Of a stretch of DNA of 64,000 nt, positions 31,141-41,033 are shown one piece after another. The notes under the pieces are model-generated. The model saw only the letters and a list, made by a program, of their open reading frames with translations, did not search any database and was not told where the DNA came from. Source of the DNA: Hyphomicrobium nitrativorans NL23 (GTDB lineage: Bacteria > Pseudomonadota > Alphaproteobacteria > Rhizobiales > Hyphomicrobiaceae); NCBI RefSeq assembly GCF_000503895.1, contig NC_022997.1:3289821-3353820 (forward strand), written 5' to 3'. The number at the start of each line of letters is the position of its first letter. The stretch's first letter is position 1. Both the position numbers and the translations under genes were made by a program.

Positions 31141-32853
31141 TCAACTCTTCCCTTCGACCACGCTCACGAGCACCTTGACAACTGTCTTCTTGCCCCAGGC
31201 CTCGGACACGGCCGAGCGCACCGCGCGGCGCGTCGCCTCGCCCACCATCTCGGTGTCGCGGCGGCGGTCTGCGGGGATGCTTCTCAGCGTGCCTTCGATG
31301 GCCGAAAGGACGATCTCGTCCATCGGCTCGCCGTCCTCGTCCTCGTAGGGCACGCCGTCGAGCACCACGCGCGGCTCGGCCATCACCGCGCCCTTGCGCG
31401 ACAGCGTGAGCGCGACCACAACGATGCCGACGTTCGCGAGCTTGCGGCGTTCGCGGACAGGACCGTCGCCCGACGGCACGATGAGACGGCCGTCGCGGAA
31501 CAGACGTCCCACGGGGGCATCGTCCACGATGCGGACAGGTCCTGGCGCGAGGCGCACCATCTCGCCGTTGTAGGCGATCTGCACTTCGGGGATGCCCACT
31601 TCGCGCGCGAGTTCGGCGTGAGCCTTAAGATGCATCGCCTCACCGTGCATGGGCACGAGGATTTTCGGCCGCGTCCATGCGTAGAGCTCGCGCAGCTCGT
31701 CGCGGCGGGGATGGCCGGTGACGTGCACCAGCGCGTCGTTGTCGGTGAGGACGTTCACGCCCATGCGGACGAGCGCGTTCTGGATGTAGCCGACGGCCTT
31801 CTCGTTGCCTGGAATGGTGCGCGAGGAAAAGATCACGAGGTCGCCCCTGTCGAGGCCGATCTCCGGATGCTCGTTCTCGGCCATGCGAGCCATCGCGGCG
31901 CGCGGCTCGCCCTGGCTCCCCGTACACAGGCAGACGACGTCCGACCGCTTCAACTCACTGAACCGCTGCTGGTCGTGATAACGGAAGCTCTCGGGCAGAT
32001 AGCCGGTGTCGATCGCGACCGAAATCGCGCGGTGCATGGCGCGCCCGGCAACGACCAACTCGCGTCCTGCCGCGCGCGCGGCGTCGGCGACGGCTTTGAT
32101 GCGCGCGACGTTCGAGGCGAACGTGGTGACGGCCACGCGATGGGGCGCGGCCTTGATGATCTCCGTCAACGTCTTCGCCACTTCGCGCTCGGACGGCGAC
32201 CGCCCCTCACGCGTCGCGTTGGTGGAGTCGCCCATGAGCGCGAGCAAGCCCTCGTCTCCGAGTGCTGTAAGGCGCGCCGCATCGGGCTTGCCGCCGAGGA
32301 CGGGCGTCGGATCGTTCTTCCAGTCGCCGGTGTGCAGGACGGCGCCGAGCGGGGTGCGGATCGCGAGCGCGCTGCTCTCCGGGATCGAATGGGACATCTC
32401 GAAAAGTTCGATGTCGAACGGGCCGACATCGAAGCGGCCGTTGAGCGGAATTTCGCGGATCGGAATCTGCAGGCGGCCCCCGAACTCGGCGAGCTTCGCC
32501 TTCAGCATCCCCGCCGTGAACGGCGTCGCGTAAACGGGCACGCCGAGGCGTGGCCAGAGTTCTATGACGGCGCCGATGTGGTCTTCGTGCGCGTGGGTGA
32601 TGACGAGCCCCGCGAGCGCGCCGCGCTCCTCTTCGATGAAGCGCAGATCGGGGAAAATGACGTCGATGCCAGGGTCGTCCTCACCCTCGGGGAAGGTGAT
32701 GCCGAGGTCGACCATCAGCCATTTGCGGGCATCCGGCGGGCCGATCCCATAGAGATAGGCATTCATGCCGATCTCGCCCAGGCCGCCCAGTGCAAGGAAG
32801 ACCAGTTCGTCCTCCTGGCGAGACCGGCCCCGCTTCGTCCGCTCTTCTGGCAT
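31141..32853 (-). CDS. rnj: Ribonuclease J
   Basis: A 570-residue metallo-beta-lactamase/beta-CASP nuclease for rRNA maturation and mRNA decay. The metal site HAHEDHIGAV, GDSTNATREGRSPSE (beta-CASP entry), CTGSQGEPRAAMARMA and HVTGHPRRDEL are present. ATG 32853, preceded by GGAG, gives the usual length for alphaproteobacteria. It is 48 bp from mce and 50 bp after birA, forming birA-rnj-mce. Confidence 0.95.
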   Translation of the reverse strand: MPEERTKRGRSRQEDELVFLALGGLGEIGMNAYLYGIGPPDARKWLMVDLGITFPEGEDDPGIDVIFPDLRFIEEERGALAGLVITHAHEDHIGAVIELWPRLGVPVYATPFTAGMLKAKLAEFGGRLQIPIREIPLNGRFDVGPFDIELFEMSHSIPESSALAIRTPLGAVLHTGDWKNDPTPVLGGKPDAARLTALGDEGLLALMGDSTNATREGRSPSEREVAKTLTEIIKAAPHRVAVTTFASNVARIKAVADAARAAGRELVVAGRAMHRAISVAIDTGYLPESFRYHDQQRFSELKRSDVVCLCTGSQGEPRAAMARMAENEHPEIGLDRGDLVIFSSRTIPGNEKAVGYIQNALVRMGVNVLTDNDALVHVTGHPRRDELRELYAWTRPKILVPMHGEAMHLKAHAELAREVGIPEVQIAYNGEMVRLAPGPVRIVDDAPVGRLFRDGRLIVPSGDGPVRERRKLANVGIVVVALTLSRKGAVMAEPRVVLDGVPYEDEDGEPMDEIVLSAIEGTLRSIPADRRRDTEMVGEATRRAVRSAVSEAWGKKTVVKVLVSVVEGKS

Positions 32854-32903
32854 ACTCCGCCTTGCGCCCTTTTGTTGTTTGTCTTGGTCGCTCGTGATCG
32901 TGC

Positions 32904-33668
32904 TCAGCGCGCAAGCGAAACGTCGCCAAAGGTGAACCTTCGCGCGCCGGTGTCCGTGTCGAGGATCAGCGCGCCGTCGTCGTCGAGCCCGTGGAATGCG
33001 CCCCCGATCCGCTCGGCGCCGGTGTCGATGCTCATCCGTTCCCCTATAGGATGGGCGCGATTTAGCCAAGCGTTCCTTATCGCTGCGAAACCATGTCCCT
33101 CCTTCCAGACGGCGAGCCAATCCTCGGTCGCCGCAGCAATGCAGGCGAGCAACCCCTCGGGGCGTGGGCAGATGCCGTGGGCGGCAAGATGCGTGACCGG
33201 GCGGCCCAAGTCCGGGGGGACGGAGGCGATGTCGATGCCGATCCCGATGACGGCGGAGAGCCCGGCCGATGAGGTCGTGCTCTCGATCAGAATGCCGCCC
33301 GCTTTTTCCGTTCCAATCAGGATGTCGTTGGGCCATTTGAGACAGAGCCCCGCAGGTGCGGGTTGCATGGCGATCCGAATGGCGTCGTATACGGCCACGC
33401 CAGTGACGAGCGAGAGCTGATAGGCCTTGGGCGCCGGGGCTGCGAGCGTGACCAGAAGGCTCGCATGCAGGTTTCCGGGCGCCGAGACCCAGCTCCGCCC
33501 CGCCCGGCCGCGGCCTGCCGTCTGCACGTCGGCCAGGATCCAGAGCGGCCCGCGCTCACCCGCTGCCGCGCGCCGAAGCGCTTCGGCATTGGTCGAGTCG
33601 ACGGACGGCAGCCGGAGCAGGCGACGGCCATTCTGACGAAAAAGATCCATATCTGACAAAGGGTTCAC
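32904..33668 (-). CDS. birA: Biotin-[acetyl-CoA-carboxylase] ligase
   Basis: A 254-residue enzyme that activates biotin with ATP and attaches it to the carboxyl carrier protein. The biotinyl-AMP loop GRGRAGRSW and the catalytic LKWPNDILI are clear, and VIGIGIDI fits the family core. It lacks the DNA-binding helix-turn-helix of E. coli BirA, so it is not a repressor. The start is either GTG 33668 or ATG 33650; neither has a strong ribosome site. Element copy A lies 33 bp upstream. Confidence 0.92.
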   Translation of the reverse strand: MNPLSDMDLFRQNGRRLLRLPSVDSTNAEALRRAAAGERGPLWILADVQTAGRGRAGRSWVSAPGNLHASLLVTLAAPAPKAYQLSLVTGVAVYDAIRIAMQPAPAGLCLKWPNDILIGTEKAGGILIESTTSSAGLSAVIGIGIDIASVPPDLGRPVTHLAAHGICPRPEGLLACIAAATEDWLAVWKEGHGFAAIRNAWLNRAHPIGERMSIDTGAERIGGAFHGLDDDGALILDTDTGARRFTFGDVSLAR

Positions 33669-33701
33669 CTCGGCGGGCGATGAGAGCTTACGGACGCGGA
33701 C

Positions 33702-34024
33702 CTAGGTCGTGAACTCATAAATGGATGGGCATTGACGCGATGACTTTCGTATCATGCTGGAAGCATGTCTCCGACATGACCGGCAGGAGCGGAAGCGCAG
33801 CAAACCTCATGGTTTGCAAGCTTTTGCGACGCATCGGCAGTGCGAAAGGACCGCGCCCCTGCGGGGTGAGCCAAGCAAGCCCAATGGCGGCGTCAAACCG
33901 CTTGCCCGATGCGTAGGCATCGCGCGTCGTGCTGGAAGCACGCCTCCGGCGTGACGCGCTTTTCCTGGCCCTTGGGCTTGCTTGGCTCATCACTGTCCCG
34001 TCCATTTATGAGTTCACGACCTAG
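33702..34024. repeat. Inverted-repeat element, copy A, upstream of birA
   Basis: A 323-bp element with perfect 24-bp terminal inverted repeats (33702-33725 and 34001-34024), beginning CTAGGTCGTGAACTCATAAA. It holds two double-hairpin modules (33753-33780 and 33928-33955) and shares its interior with copy B. Sub-terminal segments around gagccaagcaagccc are also mutually inverted, so the whole element can form a long hairpin. No open frame inside resembles a transposase. Confidence 0.9.
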
Positions 34025-34186
34025 CCTGCGACCACCTGACACTCACGTTATTGAACGGCAGTAAGCAAGGGTTAAAGACCTTAACCGTATAAATTACATC
34101 CGACGGCTGATTTGTTCGCCTGCGGCGCCAGCATCGATACGAGGCTGGGCTGGACCTCCTCCGCTTTATATTGCGAGACGACGCTT

Positions 34187-34429
34187 ATGACCCTGCAAAA
34201 CCGCCAAGCGACACGCCGGCCGACTAATAAAGCCGGTGTCATTCATGCCGACGGCAAGGACTATACCGTCGTGCTTCGGGACGCTTCTTCCGTGGGTGCG
34301 CGGCTGCGGCTGCTCAGAAGCGTGGAGCTTCCGGAACGTTTCAGATTTTCGGCGCCGCTGGAGAAGATCGATGCCGATTGCCACGTCGTTTGGCGGCGCG
34401 GCAACGACATCGGCGTGAAGTTCGAATAG
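34187..34429 (+). CDS. PilZ domain protein
   Basis: An 80-residue single-domain protein. RQATRRPTN (the RxxxR c-di-GMP-binding arginine region), VLRDASSVGARLRL (matching D/NxSxxG) and VVWRRGNDIGVKFE are PilZ features. Such stand-alone PilZ proteins are usually c-di-GMP receptors in motility or surface control; binding is inferred. ATG 34187 is used because it directly precedes the domain. It converges on nuoN, ending 10 bases from its stop. Confidence 0.83.
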   Translation: MTLQNRQATRRPTNKAGVIHADGKDYTVVLRDASSVGARLRLLRSVELPERFRFSAPLEKIDADCHVVWRRGNDIGVKFE

Positions 34430-34439
34430 CGCCTGCGGG

Positions 34440-35885
34440 TTAGGGCCGGAGCGATTGGGCGGCGGCGGCCGCTGCGTCGACAAGCGGCGCGGGATAGACG
34501 GCGTAGAACAGCACGAACAGTCCGGCTGCCATCATCACGTAGTGCACATAAGGCGCGGCGGGAGCAAACGCCGGGCGGGCCTCGTCGAAGAACATGATCT
34601 TGATGATGCGGAGATAATAAAACGCGCCCACGACGCTCGCGAGCACGCCGACGATGGCAAGCCCGTAGAGCTCCGCCTTCACGGCCGCGGCGAGCACGTA
34701 GAACTTGGCGAAGAAGCCCGCGAGCGGCGGCACGCCCGCGAGCGAAAAGAGCAGCATCGCGAGAACGAACGCCATCGGCAGATTCGTCTGCGCGAGGCCC
34801 GCAAGCTCGTCGATGTCTTCGACCGGGCCTTCGTCGCGGCGCATTGAAAGAATGACGGCGAAGGAGCCGAGCGTCATCACGAGGTAGATCGCGAGGTAGA
34901 CAAGCAAGCTCTGCACGCCTTCCGCGGAGCCAGCCGCCAAGCCGACGAGCGCGAAACCGACGTGGCCGATCGACGAATAGGCCATGAGCCGCTTGATGTT
35001 GGTCTGGCCGATGGCCGCGAACGCGCCGAGCAGCATGGACGCGATGGCAAGGAAGACGACGATCTTCTGCCACTGAACGAACATGCCGCCAAAGCCGTCG
35101 TAGAGCACGCGTACCAGCAGCGCCATGGCGGCAAGCTTCGGCGCGGCGGCGAAGAAGGCCGTGATGGGCGTAGGGGCGCCTTCGTAGACGTCCGGCGTCC
35201 ACATGTGGAACGGGACGGCCGACACCTTGAACGCCAAGCCGACGAGCAGGAACACGAGACCGGCGATGAGGCCGATGTTGGTTGCAGCGCCCGGCGCGGC
35301 GGCGGCCTCGGCGAGCCCTGCAAACGACGTGGTGCCCGTGAAGCCATAGAGGAGCGATGCGCCGTAGAGCAGCATTCCCGACGAGAGCGCGCCGAGCACG
35401 AAATATTTGAGGCCGGCTTCGCTCGACCGCACGTCGTCTCGGCGGATGGCGGCGAGCACGTAGAGCGCGAGGCTCTGCAATTCCAGGCCGATGTAGAGCG
35501 CGATCAGGTCGTTGGCCGATACCATCATCATCATGCCGACGGTGGCGAGCACGACGAGAACCGGCACCTCGAAGCGATCCGTGCCGGAACGCTTGAAGTC
35601 GTCGAGCGCAAGCAGGATAGCCACGCCTGAGCCAGCCAGAATGAGAAGCTTCAGAAACCGCGCGAACGCGTCGGTGATAAAGACGCCGTCGAAGGCTTGC
35701 GCGTTGCCGCCGCCGACGACTGCGATGCCGGTCAGGATCATGAGCAGGATCGCGAAGCCGCCAATGCGCTGCATGCTGCCGTTGCCATCCGGGCGGCCAA
35801 AGGCGCCGAGCATGAGGAGCGCCATCGCACCCACGGCGAGCACGATCTCGGGAAGAACGGCGGCGAAGCTCTCGGACATGGGCAT
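34440..35885 (-). CDS. nuoN: NADH-quinone oxidoreductase subunit N
   Basis: An antiporter-like subunit of the complex I membrane arm, 481 residues and about 14 helices, involved in proton translocation. Typical segments: YIGLELQSLALYVLAAIRRD, GALSSGMLLYGASLLYG, KVSAVPFHMWTPDVYEGAP and LMAYSSIGHVGFALVG. ATG 35885 is used with GGAGG upstream. It is the last nuo gene, 16 bases after nuoM. Confidence 0.97.
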   Translation of the reverse strand: MPMSESFAAVLPEIVLAVGAMALLMLGAFGRPDGNGSMQRIGGFAILLMILTGIAVVGGGNAQAFDGVFITDAFARFLKLLILAGSGVAILLALDDFKRSGTDRFEVPVLVVLATVGMMMMVSANDLIALYIGLELQSLALYVLAAIRRDDVRSSEAGLKYFVLGALSSGMLLYGASLLYGFTGTTSFAGLAEAAAAPGAATNIGLIAGLVFLLVGLAFKVSAVPFHMWTPDVYEGAPTPITAFFAAAPKLAAMALLVRVLYDGFGGMFVQWQKIVVFLAIASMLLGAFAAIGQTNIKRLMAYSSIGHVGFALVGLAAGSAEGVQSLLVYLAIYLVMTLGSFAVILSMRRDEGPVEDIDELAGLAQTNLPMAFVLAMLLFSLAGVPPLAGFFAKFYVLAAAVKAELYGLAIVGVLASVVGAFYYLRIIKIMFFDEARPAFAPAAPYVHYVMMAAGLFVLFYAVYPAPLVDAAAAAAQSLRP

Positions 35886-35901
35886 TGGGCCATGGCCTCC
35901 T

Positions 35902-37461
35902 TTAAGGCGTTGGTTCGGCGGGCGGCGAGGCCGGGGCGACCTCACCCGCTGCTTCGCTTGCCGCACCGGCTGCGGCGTCGACGGCCGTCCCGGTCGCGCC
36001 TGCAATCTGCTGGGCGAGCGCTTCGACGGACGCGCCCGTCACGTCGAGGATCGGCGCCGGATAGAAACCGAAGAAGATGGTCAGCAGCAAGAGCGGTGCG
36101 AGGATCGCGATCTCGCGCGGCGTGACGTCGGCAAGGGCTTTCAGCGACGGCTTTTCGAGCGGGCCGAAGACCACCTGACGATAGAGATAGAGGGCATAGG
36201 CCGCCGAGAAGATGACGCCGGATGTGGCAATCACGGCGACGAGCGTGTTGGCCTTGAAGGCTGCGAGCAGCGTCAGGAATTCGCCGACGAAGCCGGACGT
36301 GCCGGGCAGGCCGACGTTGCCCATCGTGAAGACGAGGAAGATCGCGGCGTAGATCGGCATCCGCTCGACGATGCCGCCATAAGCCTTGATCTCGCGCGTG
36401 TGGAGGCGGTCGTACACCACGCCGACGCAGAGAAAGAGCGCGGACGAGATGAGCCCGTGCGACAGCATCTGGAAGATGGCGCCGTCGATGCCCTGCCGCG
36501 AGAAGGTGAAGATGCCCATCGTCACGAAGCCCATGTGGGCGACGGACGAATAGGCGATCAGCTTCTTCATATCCTCCTGCACGAGGGCGATCAGCGACGT
36601 GGCGACGATAGCGATGACGGAGAGGCCGAAGACGAGCGGCGCGAACGTCTCGCTCGCCTCGGGGAACATGGGCAGCGAAAAGCGCAGGAAGCCGTAGCCG
36701 CCGAGCTTCAAGAGGATACCGGCGAGGATGACGGAGCCGGCGGTCGGCGCCTCGACGTGCGCATCCGGCAACCACGTATGCACCGGCCACATCGGCATCT
36801 TGACCGCGAAGGACGCGAAGAACGCAAGCCATAGCCAGAATTGCATGTCGGACGGGAACGTCGTCGTCAGAAGCGTCGGGATGTCGGTCGTGCCCGCATG
36901 CCAGTACATTGCCATCATGGCGACCAGCATCAGCACCGACCCGAGGAACGTGTAGAGGAAGAACTTGAAGCTCGCGTAGACGCGCCGCGCACCGCCCCAC
37001 ACGCCGATGATGAGGAACATCGGGATGAGGCCGCCTTCGAAGAACACGTAGAAGAGCACGAGATCCAACGCGCAGAAGACGCCGATGACGAGCGTTTCCA
37101 GCACGAGGAAGGCGATCATGTATTCCTTGACGCGCTTCCCGATCGACTCCCATGACGCGAGGATGCACAGCGGCATCAGGAACGTCGTCAGGATGACGAA
37201 CAGCATGGAGATGCCGTCGACGCCCATCTTGTACTTGATGGGTCCGAGCCAGTCGCGCTCCTCGACGAACTGGAAGCCAGCGCTCGATGCGTCGAAGTTG
37301 ATCCAGATGAGCAGCGAGAGCGCGAACGTGATCAGCGTCGTCCAGAGCGCGGTGTAACGAATGTTCTGCACCGCCTCGCGCGAGAGAAGCGCGATGAACA
37401 GCGCACCCACGAGCGGCAGGAACGTGACGATGGAGAGGATGGGAGCGGCGGAAATGTCCAT
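35902..37461 (-). CDS. nuoM: NADH-quinone oxidoreductase subunit M
   Basis: An antiporter-like proton-pumping subunit of 519 residues. [38 protein letters not shown] and [16 protein letters not shown] are diagnostic. The C-terminal 40 or so residues are an unusual Ala/Pro-rich tail (from about [14 protein letters not shown] to PAEPTP) beyond the last helix. It begins 7 bases after nuoL. Confidence 0.97.
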   Translation of the reverse strand: MDISAAPILSIVTFLPLVGALFIALLSREAVQNIRYTALWTTLITFALSLLIWINFDASSAGFQFVEERDWLGPIKYKMGVDGISMLFVILTTFLMPLCILASWESIGKRVKEYMIAFLVLETLVIGVFCALDLVLFYVFFEGGLIPMFLIIGVWGGARRVYASFKFFLYTFLGSVLMLVAMMAMYWHAGTTDIPTLLTTTFPSDMQFWLWLAFFASFAVKMPMWPVHTWLPDAHVEAPTAGSVILAGILLKLGGYGFLRFSLPMFPEASETFAPLVFGLSVIAIVATSLIALVQEDMKKLIAYSSVAHMGFVTMGIFTFSRQGIDGAIFQMLSHGLISSALFLCVGVVYDRLHTREIKAYGGIVERMPIYAAIFLVFTMGNVGLPGTSGFVGEFLTLLAAFKANTLVAVIATSGVIFSAAYALYLYRQVVFGPLEKPSLKALADVTPREIAILAPLLLLTIFFGFYPAPILDVTGASVEALAQQIAGATGTAVDAAAGAASEAAGEVAPASPPAEPTP

Positions 37462-37467
37462 GGGGGT

Positions 37468-39411
37468 TTACCGGCCTCCCGTCAGAATGAAGTAAGTCAG
37501 GAGACCCGCGACGCCGATCAGCATGGCGAATGCGTAGTGGTAAAGGTAGCCCGTCTGGAAGCGGTTGACGAAGCCGGTGCCCCAGAGCACGCCGCGCGTG
37601 ACGCGGTCGATGGCGCCGTCAATGACCGCCCCGTCGATGCCCTTCCAGAGGAAGCGACCGATGGCAAAGGCTGGACGCACGAAGATGCGGTCATAGAGCT
37701 CGTCGATGTACCACTTGTTGAGCAGGAACAGATAGACGGGGCGGAACGCGCGGGCCGTCGCTTCCGGCAGACCCGGCTTTACGATGTAATAGAGCGTCGC
37801 CAGTCCGAGACCCGCGAGCATCGCGATGGCGGGCGCCCAGAACACCCATTCCGGCACCTCGTGCATGTGATGGCGAATGTCCTTGCCCGGCAGCTCGTAA
37901 AGCGCCTCGCGCCAGAAGCCCTCGTAGCCGCTGCCCATGAAGTACGGGTAGAACACGACGCCGGCGAAGACCGCGCCCACGGACAGCACGATGAGCGGGA
38001 TGCGCATGACCCAGGGGCCTTCGTGCGCCTCGTCGTAGGCGTGATGATCGGCGCGGGTTTCCCCGTGGAAGGTGAGGAACATCAGACGCCAGGAGTAGAA
38101 CGACGTCATGAAGGCGGCCACGATGAGCGCCCAGAACGCATAGTTGCTCGGCGTGTGGGCCGCGTAGGCGGCTTCGATGATGGCGTCCTTGGAATGGAAA
38201 CCTGCGAAACCGACGAGATGCGGGATGCCGACACCGGTCAGCGCCAGCGTGCCGATCAGCATCATCGCCCACGTGAACGGCAGCTTCTTCGAAAGGCCGC
38301 CCATGCGGCGCATGTCCTGCTCGTGATGCAGGCCATGAATGACCGAGCCCGCGCCGAGGAACAGAAGCGCCTTGAAGAAGGCGTGCGTGAAGAGGTGGAA
38401 GATGCCGGCCGAATAGGCGCCGACGCCCAGCGCGACGAACATGTAGCCGAGCTGCGAGCACGTGGAATAAGCGATGACGCGCTTGATGTCGTTCTGAACG
38501 AGGCCGACGGTGGCGGCGAAGAACGCCGTCAGCGCGCCGATGAAGACGACGACGTTGAGCGCGGCCGGCGCCAGCTCGAACACCGGCGAAAGGCGCGCGA
38601 CCATGAACACGCCGGCCGTCACCATGGTGGCCGCGTGAATGAGGGCCGAGACGGGCGTGGGGCCCTCCATCGCATCCGGCAACCAGGTGTGCAGCAGGAA
38701 CTGGGCGGACTTGCCCATGGCGCCCATGAACAGCAGCAGCGCGATCAGCGTCAGCGTATCGACCCGATAGCCGACGAACTCGATCGTGTTGCCGACCTCG
38801 CCGGGCGCGGCGGCGAAGATCGCGTCGAAGCTGATGGTGCCGAAGACGGCGAACAGCGCGAAGATGCCGAGGGCGAAGCCGAAATCACCCACGCGGTTGA
38901 CGACGAAGGCCTTGATGGCCGCCGCATTGGCCGACGGCTTCTTGTACCAGAAGCCGATGAGCAGGTAGGACGCGAGGCCCACGCCTTCCCAACCAAAGAA
39001 CATCTGGACGAGGTTGTCGCTGGTGACGAGGGCCAGCATCGCGAAGGTGAAGAGCGAGAGGTAGGCGAAGAAGCGCGGGCGGCTGTCGTCCTCATGCATG
39101 TAACCGATGGAGTAGAGGTGCACGAGGGCGGACACCGTCGTGACGACCACCAGCATGACGGCCGTGAGCGTGTCGATCCGGAGCGACCAGGCCGTGTCGA
39201 GGTCGCCCGACGTGATCCAGCGGAACAGCGGCACGCGGGCCGTCTCGCCCGAGAAGCCGACCTGCACGAACACCACCCACGAAAGAAGCGCCGCAATCAT
39301 GAGCAGCGCGGTGGTGACGATCTCGGACGGACGCGGGCCGAGGATGCGGCCGAACAGGCCCGCGATGAGCGCGCCAGCCAACGGCAGGAGGACGATGAGG
39401 GTATAGATCAT
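37468..39411 (-). CDS. nuoL: NADH-quinone oxidoreductase subunit L
   Basis: The distal antiporter-like subunit (647 residues) with the long lateral helix at its C-terminus. [40 protein letters not shown] and [20 protein letters not shown] are conserved. It lies 8 bases after nuoK, the usual order. Confidence 0.98.
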   Translation of the reverse strand: MIYTLIVLLPLAGALIAGLFGRILGPRPSEIVTTALLMIAALLSWVVFVQVGFSGETARVPLFRWITSGDLDTAWSLRIDTLTAVMLVVVTTVSALVHLYSIGYMHEDDSRPRFFAYLSLFTFAMLALVTSDNLVQMFFGWEGVGLASYLLIGFWYKKPSANAAAIKAFVVNRVGDFGFALGIFALFAVFGTISFDAIFAAAPGEVGNTIEFVGYRVDTLTLIALLLFMGAMGKSAQFLLHTWLPDAMEGPTPVSALIHAATMVTAGVFMVARLSPVFELAPAALNVVVFIGALTAFFAATVGLVQNDIKRVIAYSTCSQLGYMFVALGVGAYSAGIFHLFTHAFFKALLFLGAGSVIHGLHHEQDMRRMGGLSKKLPFTWAMMLIGTLALTGVGIPHLVGFAGFHSKDAIIEAAYAAHTPSNYAFWALIVAAFMTSFYSWRLMFLTFHGETRADHHAYDEAHEGPWVMRIPLIVLSVGAVFAGVVFYPYFMGSGYEGFWREALYELPGKDIRHHMHEVPEWVFWAPAIAMLAGLGLATLYYIVKPGLPEATARAFRPVYLFLLNKWYIDELYDRIFVRPAFAIGRFLWKGIDGAVIDGAIDRVTRGVLWGTGFVNRFQTGYLYHYAFAMLIGVAGLLTYFILTGGR

Positions 39412-39419
39412 GAGTGCCG

Positions 39420-39728
39420 CTAACCCTTCATCATGGAGACGTCGTCGACCGAGATCGAGCCGCGGTTGCGGAAGTAAACGACGATGATCGCAAGACCGAT
39501 GGCGGCTTCGGCGGCGGCGACCGTCAGCACGAAGAGCGCGAAGACCTGGCCGACGAGATCGGCGTTAAAGTGCGAAAAGGCGACGAAATTGATGTTCACG
39601 GCGAGCAGCATCAGCTCGACAGACATCAGGATGACGATCACGTTCTTCCGGTTGAGGAAGATGCCGAACATGCCGAGCGTGAACAGGCACGCAGCGAGCG
39701 TGAGGTAATGTCCGAGCCCGATCTCCAT
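39420..39728 (-). CDS. nuoK: NADH-quinone oxidoreductase subunit K
   Basis: A 102-residue subunit with three helices. [20 protein letters not shown] carries the conserved intramembrane glutamate of the proton path, and [20 protein letters not shown] the second. Standard length and position between nuoJ and nuoL. Confidence 0.97.
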   Translation of the reverse strand: MEIGLGHYLTLAACLFTLGMFGIFLNRKNVIVILMSVELMLLAVNINFVAFSHFNADLVGQVFALFVLTVAAAEAAIGLAIIVVYFRNRGSISVDDVSMMKG

Positions 39729-39759
39729 GGCGATGTTCCTCTCCTCTATCCCGCTCGCG

Positions 39760-40392
39760 CTACCGTTTCGCCGTGGCTTCGGGAATGGCGCTGCCGCCGG
39801 GGGCGACTTTGACCATCTCGACTGCCGTCTTGGGCGACCGTGCGTTCTGGTCCGGAACCGACTGGCGCTTCACGCCTTCCTTGTGCCGCAGCGTCAGCAC
39901 GATGGCGCCGATCATCGCGACAAGGAGCACGAGGCCCGCGCCCTGGAAGAAGTAGACGTACTTCGTATAGAGGACCTGCCCCAGCGCCTCGGTGTTGGTG
40001 ACGGCGCCTGTGATCGGCACTGCGCCCTTACCGGCAGGCGCGTGCGCAACACCACGGGCGAGCACGAGAAGCACCAGTTCCGCCAGTACCACGCCACCGA
40101 CAAGCAGGCCGACGGGGGCGTTCTTGATGAAACCCGCGCGCAGCTCCGCAAAGTCCACGTCCAGCATCATGACGACAAACAGGAACAGCACCGCGACCGC
40201 GCCCACGTAGACGATCACGAGCAGCATCGCCAGAAACTCGGCCCCGAGCAGAATGAACAGGCCGGCCGCGTTGAAGAACGTGAGGATCAGGAACAGCACG
40301 GCGTGCACGGGGTTGCGGGCGACGATCACCATCGCCGCCGACGCCAGCGCAAGCGTCGCGAACAGATAGAAAAAGATCGCCGTCAGTGCCAT
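39760..40392 (-). CDS. nuoJ: NADH-quinone oxidoreductase subunit J
   Basis: A 210-residue membrane subunit with five helices. [20 protein letters not shown] and [20 protein letters not shown] (containing the family's pi-bulge helix) identify it. The basic C-terminal tail (about 25 residues) is soluble. A repeat element sits in the 138-bp gap between it and nuoI. Confidence 0.96.
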   Translation of the reverse strand: MALTAIFFYLFATLALASAAMVIVARNPVHAVLFLILTFFNAAGLFILLGAEFLAMLLVIVYVGAVAVLFLFVVMMLDVDFAELRAGFIKNAPVGLLVGGVVLAELVLLVLARGVAHAPAGKGAVPITGAVTNTEALGQVLYTKYVYFFQGAGLVLLVAMIGAIVLTLRHKEGVKRQSVPDQNARSPKTAVEMVKVAPGGSAIPEATAKR

Positions 40393-40407
40393 TCGCCCCT
40401 CGCTTCT

Positions 40408-40510
40408 CCTCCTCCCCCCTTGTGGGGGAGGTCGGGAGGGGGGATCGCAGAACGTCTACCGTTGAGCTTCCCCCCACCCCTAACCCCTCCCCACAAGGGG
40501 GAGGGGAACT
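40408..40510. repeat. GC-rich palindromic intergenic repeat R1, copy 2, inside the nuo operon
   Basis: Inverse copy of 10803-10914. It lies between nuoI and nuoJ, genes that usually sit close together, so it was probably inserted into a working operon. The two C/G-rich arms can pair and form a large mRNA hairpin between the two cistrons. Confidence 0.85.
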
Positions 40511-40530
40511 GTCAGTTTTGCGCGGCGCCC

Positions 40531-41019
40531 TCATCTATAAGGCGCGTCGAGTGCGAGGTTCCTCGCGATCTCACGCTCCCAGCGGTCGCCGTTCGCGAGC
40601 AGGCGCTCCTTGTCGTAGTAGAGCTCCTCGCGCGTCTCGGTCGCAAATTCGAAGTTCGGCCCCTCCACGATGGCGTCCACCGGGCACGCCTCCTGGCACA
40701 AGCCGCAATAGATGCACTTCACCATGTCGATGTCGTAACGCGTCGTGCGGCGCGTGCCGTCGTTGCGGCGCGGACCGGCCTCGATGGTGATCGCCTGGGC
40801 CGGACAGATGGCCTCGCACAGCTTGCAGGCGATGCAGCGTTCCTCGCCGTTCGGATAGCGGCGCAGCGCATGCTCGCCGCGGAAGCGGGGCGAGAGCGGG
40901 CCCTTCTCGAACGGGTAGTTCAGCGTCTTCTTCGGCGCGAAGAAATAGCGCATGGCGAGGAAGAACGCGGACACGAACTCCGCGAGGAACAGCGATTTCA
41001 ATCCCTGGGCGACGCGCAT
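40531..41019 (-). CDS. nuoI: NADH-quinone oxidoreductase subunit I
   Basis: A 162-residue ferredoxin-like subunit carrying two 4Fe-4S clusters (N6a, N6b): [16 protein letters not shown] and [16 protein letters not shown]. The N-terminal amphipathic part ([20 protein letters not shown]) binds the membrane arm. ATG 41019 lies 14 bases after nuoH. Confidence 0.98.
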   Translation of the reverse strand: MRVAQGLKSLFLAEFVSAFFLAMRYFFAPKKTLNYPFEKGPLSPRFRGEHALRRYPNGEERCIACKLCEAICPAQAITIEAGPRRNDGTRRTTRYDIDMVKCIYCGLCQEACPVDAIVEGPNFEFATETREELYYDKERLLANGDRWEREIARNLALDAPYR

Positions 41020-41033
41020 GGGGTCTCTTGCTC

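Noticed and set aside
33702-34024. Possible insertion sequence with its own transposase
   Set aside because: Perfect inverted ends, but the 323-bp interior has no open frame resembling a transposase; kept as a non-autonomous repeat.
37537-39423. 628-codon plus-strand open frame opposite nuoL
   Set aside because: Product is almost wholly charged and repetitive (RDDEHH-like), the mirror of a hydrophobic membrane protein.
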